Origin: Nocardiopsis ansamitocini
GTDB taxonomy: Bacteria > Actinomycetota > Actinomycetes > Streptosporangiales > Streptosporangiaceae
DNA: 64,000 nucleotides
Direction of reading: 5' to 3'
Assembly (NCBI RefSeq): GCF_030268225.1
Contig: NZ_BSQG01000002.1
Location: 372,001 to 436,000 of the forward strand
Shown here: piece by piece, positions 9,153 to 18,542 of the stretch
Layout of the letters: each line of letters opens with the position of its first letter
Position numbering within the stretch: the stretch's first letter is position 1
Notes under the pieces: model-generated
What the model was told of the DNA's origin: nothing
The model's database searches: none
Seen by the model: only the letters and a program-made list of their open reading frames with translations
Translations under genes and position numbers: made by a program

Positions 9153-11198
9153 ATGAATCTGAAGCGTTTGTACCGTGGACCGTGGCTGTGGTTTGCCGCC
9201 ATCCTGCTCATGCTGCTGGTGGTCTCCCAGCTCATGGGCTGGGGCAGTGCGCCCGAGCACGAAAAGACCGACACCTCCCGGATCTTCTCCCTGATCGAGC
9301 AGGACCAGGTCAAGGATGCCAAGATCATCGACAAGGATCAGCGAATCGAGCTGACCACCACCGATGGCGACCTCTACAAGGCGTTCTGGGTGACTGGTCA
9401 GGGCTATGAGCTGGCCCAGAAACTGCAGGAAAAAGAGACCGGCAACCTTGAGGCCTACGACGTCGAGGTCCCCAGTGACAGCATCTGGGTCTCCCTGCTG
9501 TTCAGCTTCCTGCCGCTCATCCTGATCATCGCCATCTTCTTCTTCATCATGAACCAGATGCAGGGTGGCGGCTCCCGGGTCATGAACTTCGGCAAGTCCA
9601 AGGCGAAGCTGATCTCCAAGGACACGCCCAAGACGACCTTCGACGACGTCGCGGGCTCCGACGAGGCCATCGAGGAACTCCACGAGATCAAGGAGTTCCT
9701 GCAGAACCCCTCCAAGTTCCAGGCCATGGGGGCCAAGATCCCCAAGGGCGTGCTGCTGTACGGTCCGCCCGGAACCGGTAAGACCCTGCTGGCCAGGGCC
9801 GTCGCCGGCGAGGCGGGGGTACCGTTCTACTCCATCTCCGGCTCGGACTTCGTCGAGATGTTCGTCGGCGTGGGCGCCTCCCGGGTGCGCGACCTGTTCG
9901 AGCAGGCCAAGGCCAACGCCCCGGCGATCATCTTCATCGACGAGATCGACGCGGTGGGCCGCCACCGCGGTGCCGGAATGGGCGGCGGACACGACGAGCG
10001 CGAGCAGACCCTCAACCAGATGCTGGTCGAGATGGACGGCTTCGACGTCAAGGGCGGGGTCATCCTGATCGCCGCCACCAACCGTCCCGACATCCTGGAC
10101 CCCGCGCTGCTGCGCCCGGGCCGCTTCGACCGCCAGATCGTCGTCGACCGTCCCGACATGGCCGGACGCAAGGGCATCCTCCAGGTGCACACCCAGGGCA
10201 AGCCGCTGGGCCCCGACGTCGATCTCGACGTCATCGCCCGGCGCACCCCCGGGTTCACCGGCGCCGACCTCGCCAACGTCGTCAACGAGGGCGCACTGCT
10301 GTCGGCCCGTGGCGATCGCACCCAGATCGACATGGAAACCCTTGAGGAGGCCATCGACCGCGTCATGGCCGGCCCCGAGCGCAAGACCCGGGCGATGTCG
10401 GACCGGGAGAAGAAGGTCATCGCCTACCACGAGGGCGGACACGCCCTGGTGGGCCACGCGCTGCCCAACTCCGACCCGGTGCACAAGATCACGATCCTGC
10501 CGCGCGGTCGCGCGTTGGGCTACACCATGTCGCTGCCGGAGGAGGACACCTTCCTCACCTCCCGTTCGCAGATGATGGACCAGCTCGCGATGATGTTGGG
10601 CGGGCGCACCGCCGAGGAGCTCGTCTTCCACGAGCCCACCACCGGCGCGGCCAACGACATCGACAAGGCCACCTCGCTCGCCCGCAACATGGTGACCGAG
10701 TACGGCATGAGCGAGCGGTTGGGTGCGCGCAAGTTCGGCAACGGCAACACCGAGCCCTTCCTGGGCAGGGAGATGTCGCACAGCCGGGAGTACTCCGAGG
10801 AGATCGCCTCCCTCATCGACGAGGAGGTGCGCCGCCTCATCGAGTCGGCTCACGACGAGGCGTGGGAGGTCCTGGTCGAGTACCGCGACGTCCTCGATGC
10901 CCTCGTCCTGGAGCTGCTGGACAAGGAGACGCTCTCGCGCGAGAAGGTCCTGGAGATCTTCGCCCCGGTGCAGAAGCGTCCGGCGCGCGGCTCCTACACG
11001 GGCTACGGCAAGCGGCTGCCTTCCGACCGGCCTCCGGTGATGACCGCCAAGGAGACCGATCCCGTCCGTCCGGAGGATGTCGAAGGGCTCGCCTCGTCCA
11101 ACGGCCACTCGTCCAACGGCGGGTCCAGTGCCTGGGAGGGCCGCCCCGGCGCCACCGACCGTACCGATGATGCCGACGGCACCGGGGACGGTTCGTGA
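9153..11198 (+). CDS. ftsH: ATP-dependent membrane zinc protease FtsH
   Basis: Membrane-anchored AAA+ protease for quality control of membrane and short-lived cytosolic proteins, working as a hexamer. The 681-residue product has membrane helices at about 11-28 and 112-134 bracketing the extracytoplasmic domain. The AAA module carries Walker A GPPGTGKT at 204-211, the Walker B segment [12 protein letters not shown] and the SRH segment [19 protein letters not shown]. The zinc motif is HEGGH at 426-430, where most FtsH have HExGH with Ala. The C-terminal tail is Gly/Ser/Asp-rich. Its stop overlaps the folE start by 4 bases, which ties it to the folate operon. Confidence 0.98.
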   Translation: MNLKRLYRGPWLWFAAILLMLLVVSQLMGWGSAPEHEKTDTSRIFSLIEQDQVKDAKIIDKDQRIELTTTDGDLYKAFWVTGQGYELAQKLQEKETGNLEAYDVEVPSDSIWVSLLFSFLPLILIIAIFFFIMNQMQGGGSRVMNFGKSKAKLISKDTPKTTFDDVAGSDEAIEELHEIKEFLQNPSKFQAMGAKIPKGVLLYGPPGTGKTLLARAVAGEAGVPFYSISGSDFVEMFVGVGASRVRDLFEQAKANAPAIIFIDEIDAVGRHRGAGMGGGHDEREQTLNQMLVEMDGFDVKGGVILIAATNRPDILDPALLRPGRFDRQIVVDRPDMAGRKGILQVHTQGKPLGPDVDLDVIARRTPGFTGADLANVVNEGALLSARGDRTQIDMETLEEAIDRVMAGPERKTRAMSDREKKVIAYHEGGHALVGHALPNSDPVHKITILPRGRALGYTMSLPEEDTFLTSRSQMMDQLAMMLGGRTAEELVFHEPTTGAANDIDKATSLARNMVTEYGMSERLGARKFGNGNTEPFLGREMSHSREYSEEIASLIDEEVRRLIESAHDEAWEVLVEYRDVLDALVLELLDKETLSREKVLEIFAPVQKRPARGSYTGYGKRLPSDRPPVMTAKETDPVRPEDVEGLASSNGHSSNGGSSAWEGRPGATDRTDDADGTGDGS

Positions 11199-11809
11199 CC
11201 GGGGCCGACGGCACCGCGGGGGCGGACTCCGCCCCCGCGGGGATCGACAAGCCCCGCATCGAGAAAGCCGTCCGGGAGATTTTGCTCGCGATCGGGGAGA
11301 ACCCCGACCGTGACGGGCTCGTCGAGACCCCGGCCAGGGTCGCGCGTGCCTACGCCGAGCAGTTCGCCGGGCTCAAGCAGCGGCCCGAGGACGTGCTCAA
11401 GACGGTGTTCGAGGCCGGTCATGAGGAGATGGTCCTGGTCAAGGACATCGAGCTCTACTCGACCTGCGAACACCACCTCGTTCCCTTCTACGGGGTCGCG
11501 CACGTGGGCTACATCCCCAACACGGCCGGACAGATCACCGGGCTGTCCAAGTTCGCCCGACTGGTGGACGTCTACGCCCGGCGGCCGCAGGTGCAGGAAC
11601 GCCTCACCTCGCAGGTCGCCGACGCGATCATGGAGAACCTGCGCCCGCGCGGTGTCATCGTGGTCATCGAGGCCGAACACCTGTGCATGACCATGCGCGG
11701 GGTGCGCAAGCCCGGAGCCAAGACGGTGACCTCCGCGGTGCGCGGCGGTTTCCGCGACAGCGACCGGACCCGGGCCGAGGCGATGAGCCTCATCCTGGGG
11801 CGGAGCTGA
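11195..11809 (+). CDS. folE: GTP cyclohydrolase I
   Basis: First step of folate synthesis: GTP to dihydroneopterin triphosphate. It is 204 residues from a GTG that overlaps the ftsH stop as GTGA. The zinc and active-site elements are seen as [10 protein letters not shown] (Cys91, His93-94) and [12 protein letters not shown]. The first 18 residues are a variable Ala/Gly tail. A strong intrinsic terminator follows immediately, so folE is expressed with ftsH rather than with the folP group. Confidence 0.97.
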   Translation: MTGADGTAGADSAPAGIDKPRIEKAVREILLAIGENPDRDGLVETPARVARAYAEQFAGLKQRPEDVLKTVFEAGHEEMVLVKDIELYSTCEHHLVPFYGVAHVGYIPNTAGQITGLSKFARLVDVYARRPQVQERLTSQVADAIMENLRPRGVIVVIEAEHLCMTMRGVRKPGAKTVTSAVRGGFRDSDRTRAEAMSLILGRS

Positions 11810-11830
11810 CGCGCACGACACGCCGGTGAA

Positions 11831-11867
11831 GGGCGGGCCGTCCCGGTTTCGGGGCGGCCCGCCTTTT
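11831..11867 (+). terminator. intrinsic terminator after folE
   Basis: GGCGGGCCG (11832-11840) pairs with CGGCCCGCC (11855-11863) and is followed by TTTTCT. It is a textbook stem with a T tract just past the folE stop. Confidence 0.88.
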
Positions 11868-12137
11868 CTGTTCGCGCGGGCCTGCTCAAACGTGCGCCTC
11901 CCCTGACGGGCGTCCCGCGCAGTGGTCGGCGAGTGGCGCCGGGCCGACACGTTCCCGCGGACTCCCAGGGGTCGTTTTCCGACACGCCCCGGCCGGCGCT
12001 GACGTCCGTCCACGGCTTCCGCGGAGCCGTGTTCGACGTGTCGAACGGGTCAGGGTTGACGAAAACCGTCGAAAGAACGCGCCCGACAGCCGAATCGGAC
12101 TCGCGGTTCCAAGCGAACGGATCGGTAGGGTGGCGGT

Positions 12138-13046
12138 ATGGCGACGAAGATGAGACCGCCCGGCCTGCCCGCGCCGGACCGCTGCCTGGTGATGGGGGTC
12201 GTCAACGTCACCCCGGACTCGTTCTCCGACGGCGGCGCCTGGTTCGATCCTGCCCGCGCTGTCGAGCACGGCCTGCGGATGGCCGACGAGGGAGCCGACA
12301 TCGTCGATGTCGGGGGTGAGTCCACCCGGCCCGGTGCGCAACGGGTTTCGGGGGACGAGGAACTGCGGCGCACCATTCCGGTGGTTGCCGAATTGGCCCG
12401 CCAGGGTGTCCCTGTGAGCATCGACACGATGCGCGCCGAGGTTGCCGCCGCGGCCGTCGACGCGGGTGCCGTGCTGGTCAACGACGTCAGTGGCGGTCTC
12501 GCCGATCCGGCCATGGCGAGATTGGTGGCCAGGACCGGTGTCGCATACGTGTTGATGCACTGGCGTGGGCATAGTCATGACATGCAAAAGCGCGCGGTGT
12601 ACGCGGATGTCGTCCAAGAAGTCCACGATGAGCTGAGTCAACGCATGGCTGTGATGTTCGATGAGGGCGTCGATCCCGAACAGATCGTCCTCGATCCGGG
12701 ACTCGGATTCGCCAAGACCGCCGAGCAGGGACACAACTGGGAACTGCTGGCCCACCTCGACCGGTTCACGGCGCTGGGTCGCCCCCTGTTGGTGGCCGGG
12801 TCCCGTAAGCGTTTCCTCGGCCGCCTGCTCAGCGATGCGCAGGGGCGACCGCGCGACTTCGCCGGCTCCGACCATGCGACCGTGGCGCTGAGCGCGTTGG
12901 CGGCGGCCAACGGCGCTTGGTGCGTGCGCGTCCACGACGTGGGCCCCACTGCGGACGCGGTCCGGGTCGCCCAGGCGTGGCGGAGCGGGGGCGAATCCCT
13001 GACCGAGGGCCGAGCCGACGCGCCCGCCCCAAGGGGGAGCCGGTGA
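12138..13046 (+). CDS. folP: dihydropteroate synthase
   Basis: Joins 6-hydroxymethyl-dihydropterin pyrophosphate to p-aminobenzoate; this is the sulfonamide target. The 302-residue TIM barrel has the N-terminal signature MGVVNVTPDSFSDGG (19-33), the second signature GADIVDVGGESTRPG and the pterin-site LVAGSRKRFLG. A 270-base gap with its own promoter space separates it from the folE terminator. Its stop overlaps the next gene (GTGA). The C-terminal 20 residues are a variable tail. Confidence 0.96.
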   Translation: MATKMRPPGLPAPDRCLVMGVVNVTPDSFSDGGAWFDPARAVEHGLRMADEGADIVDVGGESTRPGAQRVSGDEELRRTIPVVAELARQGVPVSIDTMRAEVAAAAVDAGAVLVNDVSGGLADPAMARLVARTGVAYVLMHWRGHSHDMQKRAVYADVVQEVHDELSQRMAVMFDEGVDPEQIVLDPGLGFAKTAEQGHNWELLAHLDRFTALGRPLLVAGSRKRFLGRLLSDAQGRPRDFAGSDHATVALSALAAANGAWCVRVHDVGPTADAVRVAQAWRSGGESLTEGRADAPAPRGSR

Positions 13047-13483
13047 GATCCCGCCAGGAGATCATGGAGCGCGTGGCCGAGGCCAACGCGGAGTTCTACC
13101 AGGCCATCGAGACCGGGGACATCGACCTGATGGGTCGCGTGTGGGCCGAGGAGGAGCAGACCCCCGACCTGGTCTGCGTCAACCCGGGCTGGCCGATGCT
13201 GCGCGGGCGGGCCGAGATCATGCGGGCGTGGTCGCTGGTGATGGCGAACGTGCCCTACATCCAGTACGTGCTCACCGACACCCACATCGGGGTGAGCGGC
13301 GAGATCGCGATGGTGACCTGCGAGGAGAACGTCCTCACCGCCGAGGACGACAACCCGGGGTTCGTGGCCGGCGGGCAGGTGGTCACCACCAACCTGTTCA
13401 TCCAGACCGAGCAGGGGTGGCGGTTGTGGTCGCACCACGCGTCGCCGGTGATGCTGGAGGAGGACGACCCCGACGATGAGTGA
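13043..13483 (+). CDS. SnoaL-like / NTF2-fold protein in the folate operon
   Basis: 146 residues from a GTG that overlaps the folP stop by 4 bases. The sequence has the NTF2-fold layout of the SnoaL-3 group: an N-terminal helix with FYQAIETGDIDLMGRVW, then strand pairs including HIGVSGEIAMVTCEENV, and a final GWRLWSHHAS. Related proteins occur at this place between folP and folB in actinomycetes, with no proven role. Overlaps on both sides (the folB start lies inside its last codons) argue for tight co-translation. It may bind a pterin or other small ligand, but that is inference only. Confidence 0.85.
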   Translation: MRSRQEIMERVAEANAEFYQAIETGDIDLMGRVWAEEEQTPDLVCVNPGWPMLRGRAEIMRAWSLVMANVPYIQYVLTDTHIGVSGEIAMVTCEENVLTAEDDNPGFVAGGQVVTTNLFIQTEQGWRLWSHHASPVMLEEDDPDDE

Positions 13484-13868
13484 CGCGCTGGACGCCCCGC
13501 AGCCGGCCCTGGACCGCATCACGGTGCGCGGCCTGCGCGCCAAGGGCCACCACGGGGTGTTCGACTTCGAGCGGCGCGAGGGCCAGGAGTTCGTGGTGGA
13601 CGTGCGGCTCGGCGTGGACACCCGCCTCGCCGCCCGAAGCGACGACGTGGCCGACACCGTGCACTACGGAGTGCTCAGCGACGCGCTGGTCGCGGTGATC
13701 GAGGGCCCGCCGGTGAACCTGATCGAGCGGCTCGCCCAGCTGCTCGCCGACGTCTGCCTGGCCGAACCCGAGGTTCTGGAGGCGGAGGTCACCGTCCACA
13801 AGCCGCAGGCCCCGATCCCGCACCCGTTTGATGATGTGACCGTGACGATTGTGCGGAGGCGTACGTGA
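13476..13868 (+). CDS. folB: dihydroneopterin aldolase
   Basis: Cleaves dihydroneopterin to 6-hydroxymethyl-dihydropterin and glycolaldehyde. It is 130 residues, the family length; it forms an octamer in characterised cases. Conserved pieces are GLRAKGHHGVFDFERREGQEFVVD near the N-terminus (with the catalytic Glu and the Tyr/His pocket residues) and NLIERLAQLLA, followed by VTVHKPQAPI with the active-site Lys. It starts at the ATG at 13476 inside the preceding gene and overlaps folK by 4 bases. Confidence 0.95.
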   Translation: MSDALDAPQPALDRITVRGLRAKGHHGVFDFERREGQEFVVDVRLGVDTRLAARSDDVADTVHYGVLSDALVAVIEGPPVNLIERLAQLLADVCLAEPEVLEAEVTVHKPQAPIPHPFDDVTVTIVRRRT

Positions 13869-14398
13869 GGACCGACTGGACCCAGGCGCGCCGGGTCGTG
13901 CTGTCCCTGGGCAGCAACCTGGGCGCCCGGATGGAGACCCTTCAGGGCGCGATCGACTCCCTCTTCGAGGCGCGCGGACTGCGCCTGGTGGAGTTGTCCC
14001 CCGTCTACGAGACCGCCCCGGTGGGCGGCCCCGAACAGGACCCCTACCTCAACGCGGTGGTCGTGGCCGACACCCTGCTCACCCTCGACACGCTGCTGGA
14101 GCGCACGCAGGGCGTGGAGGAGGCGTTCCACCGGTTGCGCGAGGTGCGTTGGGGCCCCCGCACCCTCGATGTGGACATCATCGCCTACGGGGACGAGACC
14201 CGGACCGATCCGGAGCTGACCGTCCCGCACCCGCGCGCCCACGAGCGTGTCTTCGTCCTCCAGCCCTGGTCCGACGTCCAGCCCGACGCCGAGATCGCCG
14301 GACGCGGTCCGGTGCGCGCGTTGCTGTCGGACCTTGACGGCCAGGACGGCCAGGACGTGCGGCGTCGCGACGATCTCGTACTGCGGGTGCCCGAGTAG
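13865..14398 (+). CDS. folK: HPPK, 6-hydroxymethyl-dihydropterin pyrophosphokinase
   Basis: Transfers pyrophosphate from ATP to hydroxymethyl-dihydropterin, making the FolP substrate. The 177-residue product starts with GTG at 13865. The N-terminal LSLGSNLGAR, the SPVYETAPVGGPEQDPYLNAV loop and the RWGPRTLDVDIIAYG signature with metal-binding aspartates are all present, then TVPHPRAHERVFVL. It completes the folE/P/B/K set; no separate pabA/B is in the window. Confidence 0.96.
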   Translation: MRTDWTQARRVVLSLGSNLGARMETLQGAIDSLFEARGLRLVELSPVYETAPVGGPEQDPYLNAVVVADTLLTLDTLLERTQGVEEAFHRLREVRWGPRTLDVDIIAYGDETRTDPELTVPHPRAHERVFVLQPWSDVQPDAEIAGRGPVRALLSDLDGQDGQDVRRRDDLVLRVPE

Positions 14399-14890
14399 AT
14401 GCCCAAGGACGAGCAGGAGAACAACCACAGGATGCGCCCCACCGGGTGGCGGGTGCCGCTGGGCATCGTGCTGGGCGCGGGAATCCTGACGTTCGTCGTG
14501 GTCCCGCGGTTCTACAGCGATCTCGTGCTGTTGCCCTGGACGGCCATCCCCACGCTGCTGCTCCTGGCGCTGGGCGAGGGGATCGCCGCCGTCCAGACCC
14601 GCCGCCGCATCCGCCGGGCGCCCGGTACCGAGCCGATCGAACCGTTGAGCGTGGCCCGGCTGGTGGCGTTCGCCAAGGCCAGTGCCCTGTTCGGGGCGTT
14701 GGCGGCGGGTGTCTTCGGCGGGTTCGCGCTCGCGCTGCTGGACATCTTGCACAGCACGCACGCGCGTGCCGACGCGCTCGTCGCCGGGGGAACCGCACTG
14801 TCGGGGCTGATCCTGCTCGGCTCGGCGTTGTTCCTGGAATACGCCTGCCGGGTGCCCAAGAGCGACGATGAGCCGGGGGCGCGCGCTTGA
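14399..14890 (+). CDS. DUF3180 membrane protein
   Basis: 163 residues whose ATG touches the folK stop. It has four predicted membrane helices (roughly 19-36, 43-61, 90-115 and 126-144) and a charged loop with QTRRRIRR. The DUF3180 family sits next to folK in most actinomycetes. The function is unknown; the tight coupling suggests translation with the folate enzymes. Confidence 0.88.
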   Translation: MPKDEQENNHRMRPTGWRVPLGIVLGAGILTFVVVPRFYSDLVLLPWTAIPTLLLLALGEGIAAVQTRRRIRRAPGTEPIEPLSVARLVAFAKASALFGALAAGVFGGFALALLDILHSTHARADALVAGGTALSGLILLGSALFLEYACRVPKSDDEPGARA

Positions 14891-15011
14891 CCGCCGGTTT
14901 CTCGGTGTGCTTGGGCAACCGGGGCGGTTTCGTGTTGCTTGGGCCGTCCTATCCGCTCCGGGATGATTGACTGCAATCGTGGATTTCGCCGAGGCCTCAG
15001 AGCCGCCCCGC

Positions 15012-15542
15012 ATGGTCGACCGGACCCCCGCGACGAGCGGCATGCCACCGGTGGAGGCGGCGTTCGCCCCACCGGAGGGTCAGACATGGAGCAGGGTGGA
15101 TTCCGCGTTCACCTGGTACCGCAAGCTCCTCGCGGCCCTGGTGGCGGTTCCGGTCGCGGTGCTCGGCGGGACCGCCCTGGGGATCTGGCAGGGCTGGCCC
15201 TGGGGGGCGGTGTGTGCGCTGGCCGCGCTGGCCGCGGGGGCGACCGCCTGGTTCGGTGCCGCCAGGATCAGGGATTCCTGGGGGTACGCCGAGGGGCGCA
15301 GCGACTTCCTGATCGTCTCCGGGATCGTCGTTCGCCAGCTGGTCGTGGTCCCCTACGGCCGGATGCAGGTCGTGGACGTCACCTCCAACCTGCTGGAGCA
15401 GACACTGGGGATCGCCACGGTCCGGGTCCGCACCGCGGCGACGACCGCTGACGCCCGCATCCCCGGGTTGAGCCTGGAAGACGCCACTGCCCTGCGCGAC
15501 CGACTCGCGGCGCGCAGCGAGACCTTCTCCACGGGACTGTAG
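15012..15542 (+). CDS. bacterial PH-domain (YdbS-like) membrane protein
   Basis: Small membrane protein with two helices (around residues 38-80) followed by a bPH2/DUF304 domain, seen in the SGIVVRQLVVVPYGRMQVVDV segment. It pairs with the larger PH protein that starts 5 bases downstream, an arrangement like YdbS-YdbT of Bacillus. The start is uncertain: ATG at 15012, GTG at 14979 or TTG at 14967 are all in frame and none has a strong ribosome site. The role in actinomycetes is unknown; envelope homeostasis is a guess. Confidence 0.85.
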   Translation: MVDRTPATSGMPPVEAAFAPPEGQTWSRVDSAFTWYRKLLAALVAVPVAVLGGTALGIWQGWPWGAVCALAALAAGATAWFGAARIRDSWGYAEGRSDFLIVSGIVVRQLVVVPYGRMQVVDVTSNLLEQTLGIATVRVRTAATTADARIPGLSLEDATALRDRLAARSETFSTGL

Positions 15543-15546
15543 CCGC

Positions 15547-18291
15547 GTGACCGATCCCAGAAACGACCGTTCCTCGGCCGACCCCGCCACCTGGTTCGGC
15601 AGCCGGCACGTGGTGCGGGCCGACCTGCCCGAACCCGAGCCGCTGCCGGCCGCCGAGCCGTTGCCCGCCCCGCAACCGCTGCCCGCCTCGGAACCGCCGG
15701 TCGTCGGTGGCCGGTCCGGGCCCGATGCCGCAGCCCGGCCGCCCGCGAAGGGACAGGGGCCGCGATCCGCCGGGCCCGCCGACCCCGACGACTGGTTGTT
15801 CGAGGAGCCCGGACCACGCGACTCCGGCGCCCCGCTGCGCGAGGTCACCGCACCCACCGACACCAACCTCGTGGGGTTCGAGGCCCCGGCGCCCATCGCC
15901 GGCTGGTCGTTCTCCGACCTGCGCGACGCGGCCCGGTCGGGCGGCGAGGCCGAGCCGCAGGCCGCGGACCACCGTTTCCCCGGGGAACCGGCAGACGCCC
16001 CGGATACCCCGGATACCCCGGATACCCCGGACACCCCGGATGCTTCGGGTGCCGACGGCCGGTCCGGCGACGGCGAGGACGCGGGGAAGGAGGAGCGGCC
16101 TTGCGCCCCGGGGCACACCCCGTTCTGGGGTTCCCACCCGGCCGAGCCCAAACCCCGTCCGGTCGAACGCCCGGACCGGTCGGCCCCGGCCGTTCCACCG
16201 GCTCCGGCCGCTCCGGCGGCTCCGCCCGTCCTGGCACCCCCGGACGCCCCGGGAACCCCGGAGGTTCCGCCCGGCGGGAACGAGGACGCCGGGAAGGCCA
16301 CCGGTGAACCCGCGCCGAAGAACTCCGTGCAGGAGCCCGCGCAGGCCGATCCCGTTGCGCCTCCGGCCGAGCACGGGCACGGGCACACCCCGTTCTGGGG
16401 TTCGCCGACCACGAACGACGCCCCTGGTGCGCCCACGGGTGAGCCGGACGCCCGCCCGGAAGCCGACCACCCCGCCGAGCCCGGCCGCTCCGCTCCCGCG
16501 GCAGCCGGTTCGCCCGCGGACGAACCGCGGCCGTGGTGGCGGGCGCCCGACGGTGAGCCGCCCGCGGGTACGGGGCACGGGCACACCCCGTTCTGGGGCG
16601 GGGGGCGTTTCGCTCCCCATCCGCGGCCCGGGCCCACCGGTGCCCCGCCCGGACAGCGGGGCCCCAGGTTCGCCCCCGGCCCGCAACCGCCCGCCTCGAC
16701 CCGCGGACAGCCCTACGTGCCGCCGGTCAATCTGCCGCCGGCGCCGCCGCAGCAGCCGACGCCCGGCCAGGGCACGGCGCCTCCCCATCCGCACGCCTAT
16801 CCGCCGGGGCCTCCCGGGCACCCTGGACCGCCCCCGGGGTACCGCGGTGTGCCGGGCGGCCCTCCGCAGCCGGTCCCGCCGACCGGTTCGCACGTGCGAT
16901 TCGTCCCGCCCACCTATGCCGCGCGCCCCGGACCGTGGCCGCCGCCCGGGTACGGGCCGCCCGTGCGGCCCGCGCCGCCGCCCCGCCCGACGGTGGACCT
17001 CACGCGCGGCTCGCACCGGTTGCACCTGGCCACGGTCGCGCTGCACGCCGCCGTGGTGGCGCTGGTGTTCCTGGCGCTCCCCGCCCCGTTCCTGCTGGGG
17101 GTGGGGTCGGCGTGGACCCCGTTGCTGCTGACCGTGGCAGTGGGGCTGGCTGCCGGTGCCTACTCGCTGGTGGCCTGGTGGAACACCGTGTTCGGTCTCA
17201 AGGAGGACCACCTGGTTCTGCACAGCGGGCTGTTCCGACGGGTGACTCGGGAGATCCCCCTGAGCCGGCTCCAGGCGGTGGACGTGGTGCGCCCGCTGTT
17301 CATCCAGGTCCTGGGGCTGGCGGAGCTGCGGGTGGAGCTGGCCGGTGGCGACAGCAGCGAGATCCGGCTGCGCTACCTGGGCCGTGAGCCCGCCGAACGG
17401 CTGCGGGCGAGCATGCTCGCCCACGCGGCGGGGCTGTCCGGGGGGACGCCGGAGGCTCCGGAGACCCCGTTCTACAAGCTTCCGTTCTCGCTGCTGATCG
17501 GGGCGTTGGCCTTTCGCATCCCGGTCCTGTTGTCCTTCACGGCGTTCCTGGTACTGATCGTCGCGGGCATGGCGTTCGGGGAGGTGGGCGTGCTCGGTGG
17601 TGCGGTCCCGCTGCTGTTGGGGCTGATGCGCGGCATGCTCGGGCCCTTGTTCCGCTACGTCGACTTCTACGCCTCGCTCTCCCCGGACGGTCTGCGGCTG
17701 CGCTACGGCGTCTTCCAGGCGCGGATGCAGACGGTTCCGCCGGGCAGGGTGCAGGCGCTGCGTATCGTCGAGCCGCTGCTGTGGCGCTTCCTGGGAGTGG
17801 TGCGGGTCGAGGCGAACGTGGCCGGCTACGCGGGTGAGCGGCAGATGGACTCCTCGACCCTGCTGCCGGTGGTGCCCAAGGAATTGGCCTACGCACTGGT
17901 CAAGGAGGTGTTCCCCGGTGCCGGGGTGTCCTCGGTGCCGGTGCACCCGGCGGCCCGGGGGCGTTTCACCAAGGAGGTGCTGGGCGTCGGCGACCGGGTC
18001 TTCGTGTCCGGACGCGGCCGGTTCTGCCGGGTCGTGGAGATCGTCCCGCATTCACGCATGCACACCCTGCGTCTCACCATGGGTCCGCTGGGGCGTCGTC
18101 TGGGTGTCGCCACCGTCGAGGTGGACACGCCCCCCGGCCCGGTCCGGGCCCGCGCACCGCACCGTGATCTCGCGGAGGCCCGCCGGGTGATCGACGGGAT
18201 CGCGGACCGTGCCGACCGCGCCCGTGCGGACGTCGGCGGCCCCGAGCGCTGGGCGACCCGGAGCGATATCCGGACCGATCCCGACATGTGA
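15547..18291 (+). CDS. large YdbT-like PH-domain membrane protein with Pro-rich N-terminal region
   Basis: 914 residues from a GTG at 15547. The first 480 are low complexity (Pro, Ala, Glu, Gly) and probably cytoplasmic and disordered. They contain three exact copies of a 20-base sequence, each encoding a GHTPFWG motif at about residues 189, 279 and 345, and a run of PDT triplets (16004-16040). Membrane helices (about 492-545 and 640-695) and two to three bPH2 domains follow, with HSGLFRRVTREIPLSRLQAV and RYGVFQARMQTVPPGRVQAL. It partners the small PH protein upstream. The tail is strikingly long for the family. Confidence 0.88.
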   Translation: MTDPRNDRSSADPATWFGSRHVVRADLPEPEPLPAAEPLPAPQPLPASEPPVVGGRSGPDAAARPPAKGQGPRSAGPADPDDWLFEEPGPRDSGAPLREVTAPTDTNLVGFEAPAPIAGWSFSDLRDAARSGGEAEPQAADHRFPGEPADAPDTPDTPDTPDTPDASGADGRSGDGEDAGKEERPCAPGHTPFWGSHPAEPKPRPVERPDRSAPAVPPAPAAPAAPPVLAPPDAPGTPEVPPGGNEDAGKATGEPAPKNSVQEPAQADPVAPPAEHGHGHTPFWGSPTTNDAPGAPTGEPDARPEADHPAEPGRSAPAAAGSPADEPRPWWRAPDGEPPAGTGHGHTPFWGGGRFAPHPRPGPTGAPPGQRGPRFAPGPQPPASTRGQPYVPPVNLPPAPPQQPTPGQGTAPPHPHAYPPGPPGHPGPPPGYRGVPGGPPQPVPPTGSHVRFVPPTYAARPGPWPPPGYGPPVRPAPPPRPTVDLTRGSHRLHLATVALHAAVVALVFLALPAPFLLGVGSAWTPLLLTVAVGLAAGAYSLVAWWNTVFGLKEDHLVLHSGLFRRVTREIPLSRLQAVDVVRPLFIQVLGLAELRVELAGGDSSEIRLRYLGREPAERLRASMLAHAAGLSGGTPEAPETPFYKLPFSLLIGALAFRIPVLLSFTAFLVLIVAGMAFGEVGVLGGAVPLLLGLMRGMLGPLFRYVDFYASLSPDGLRLRYGVFQARMQTVPPGRVQALRIVEPLLWRFLGVVRVEANVAGYAGERQMDSSTLLPVVPKELAYALVKEVFPGAGVSSVPVHPAARGRFTKEVLGVGDRVFVSGRGRFCRVVEIVPHSRMHTLRLTMGPLGRRLGVATVEVDTPPGPVRARAPHRDLAEARRVIDGIADRADRARADVGGPERWATRSDIRTDPDM

Positions 18292-18293
18292 CC

Positions 18294-18333
18294 CCCGTCA
18301 CTCGCGCCGATCATGATCGGCGCGAGTGACGGG
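18294..18333. terminator. 40-bp perfect palindrome after the PH operon
   Basis: CCCGTCACTCGCGCCGATCA (18294-18313) is followed directly by its exact reverse complement (18314-18333), then TCTTT. Located 3 bases after the stop, it is best read as a terminator. A loop-free perfect palindrome of this size could also be a protein site or cruciform. Confidence 0.7.
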
Positions 18334-18542
18334 TCTTTGCCGGGTAAATCATGACATTCGTGACTACTAAGGGTCATCGAACGGCTCCGTATGGTTATTT
18401 ACTTTTCGCAAACCCCGGCGGGGATGCTCGGGCATATGGCTAGATAGGGACTGAACACGCCACGTGTTCGCAGTAATACTCATTGTCGATCAATGTCCGG
18501 TGTGGAGATGGTTCCGCCGGACGTGTATTGAGGAGACTCGCT
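18334..18542 (+). promoter_or_regulatory. upstream region of the first chaplin gene
   Basis: An A/T-richer stretch with two short inverted repeats: GAACACG-CCA-CGTGTTC at 18453-18469 and CATTG-N5-CAATG a little downstream (about 18481-18495). A GAGGAGA ribosome site lies just before the GTG at 18543. The repeats are candidate binding sites for developmental regulators. I could not match a specific sigma-factor consensus with confidence. Confidence 0.45.

Noticed and set aside
8913-11108. 731-codon antisense frame across ftsH
   Set aside because: Opposite strand of a highly conserved gene; the long open frame is a by-product of GC-rich third positions.
12138-14398. Folate riboswitch or other known aptamer near fol genes
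   Set aside because: No conserved aptamer core seen in the 270 bases before folP.
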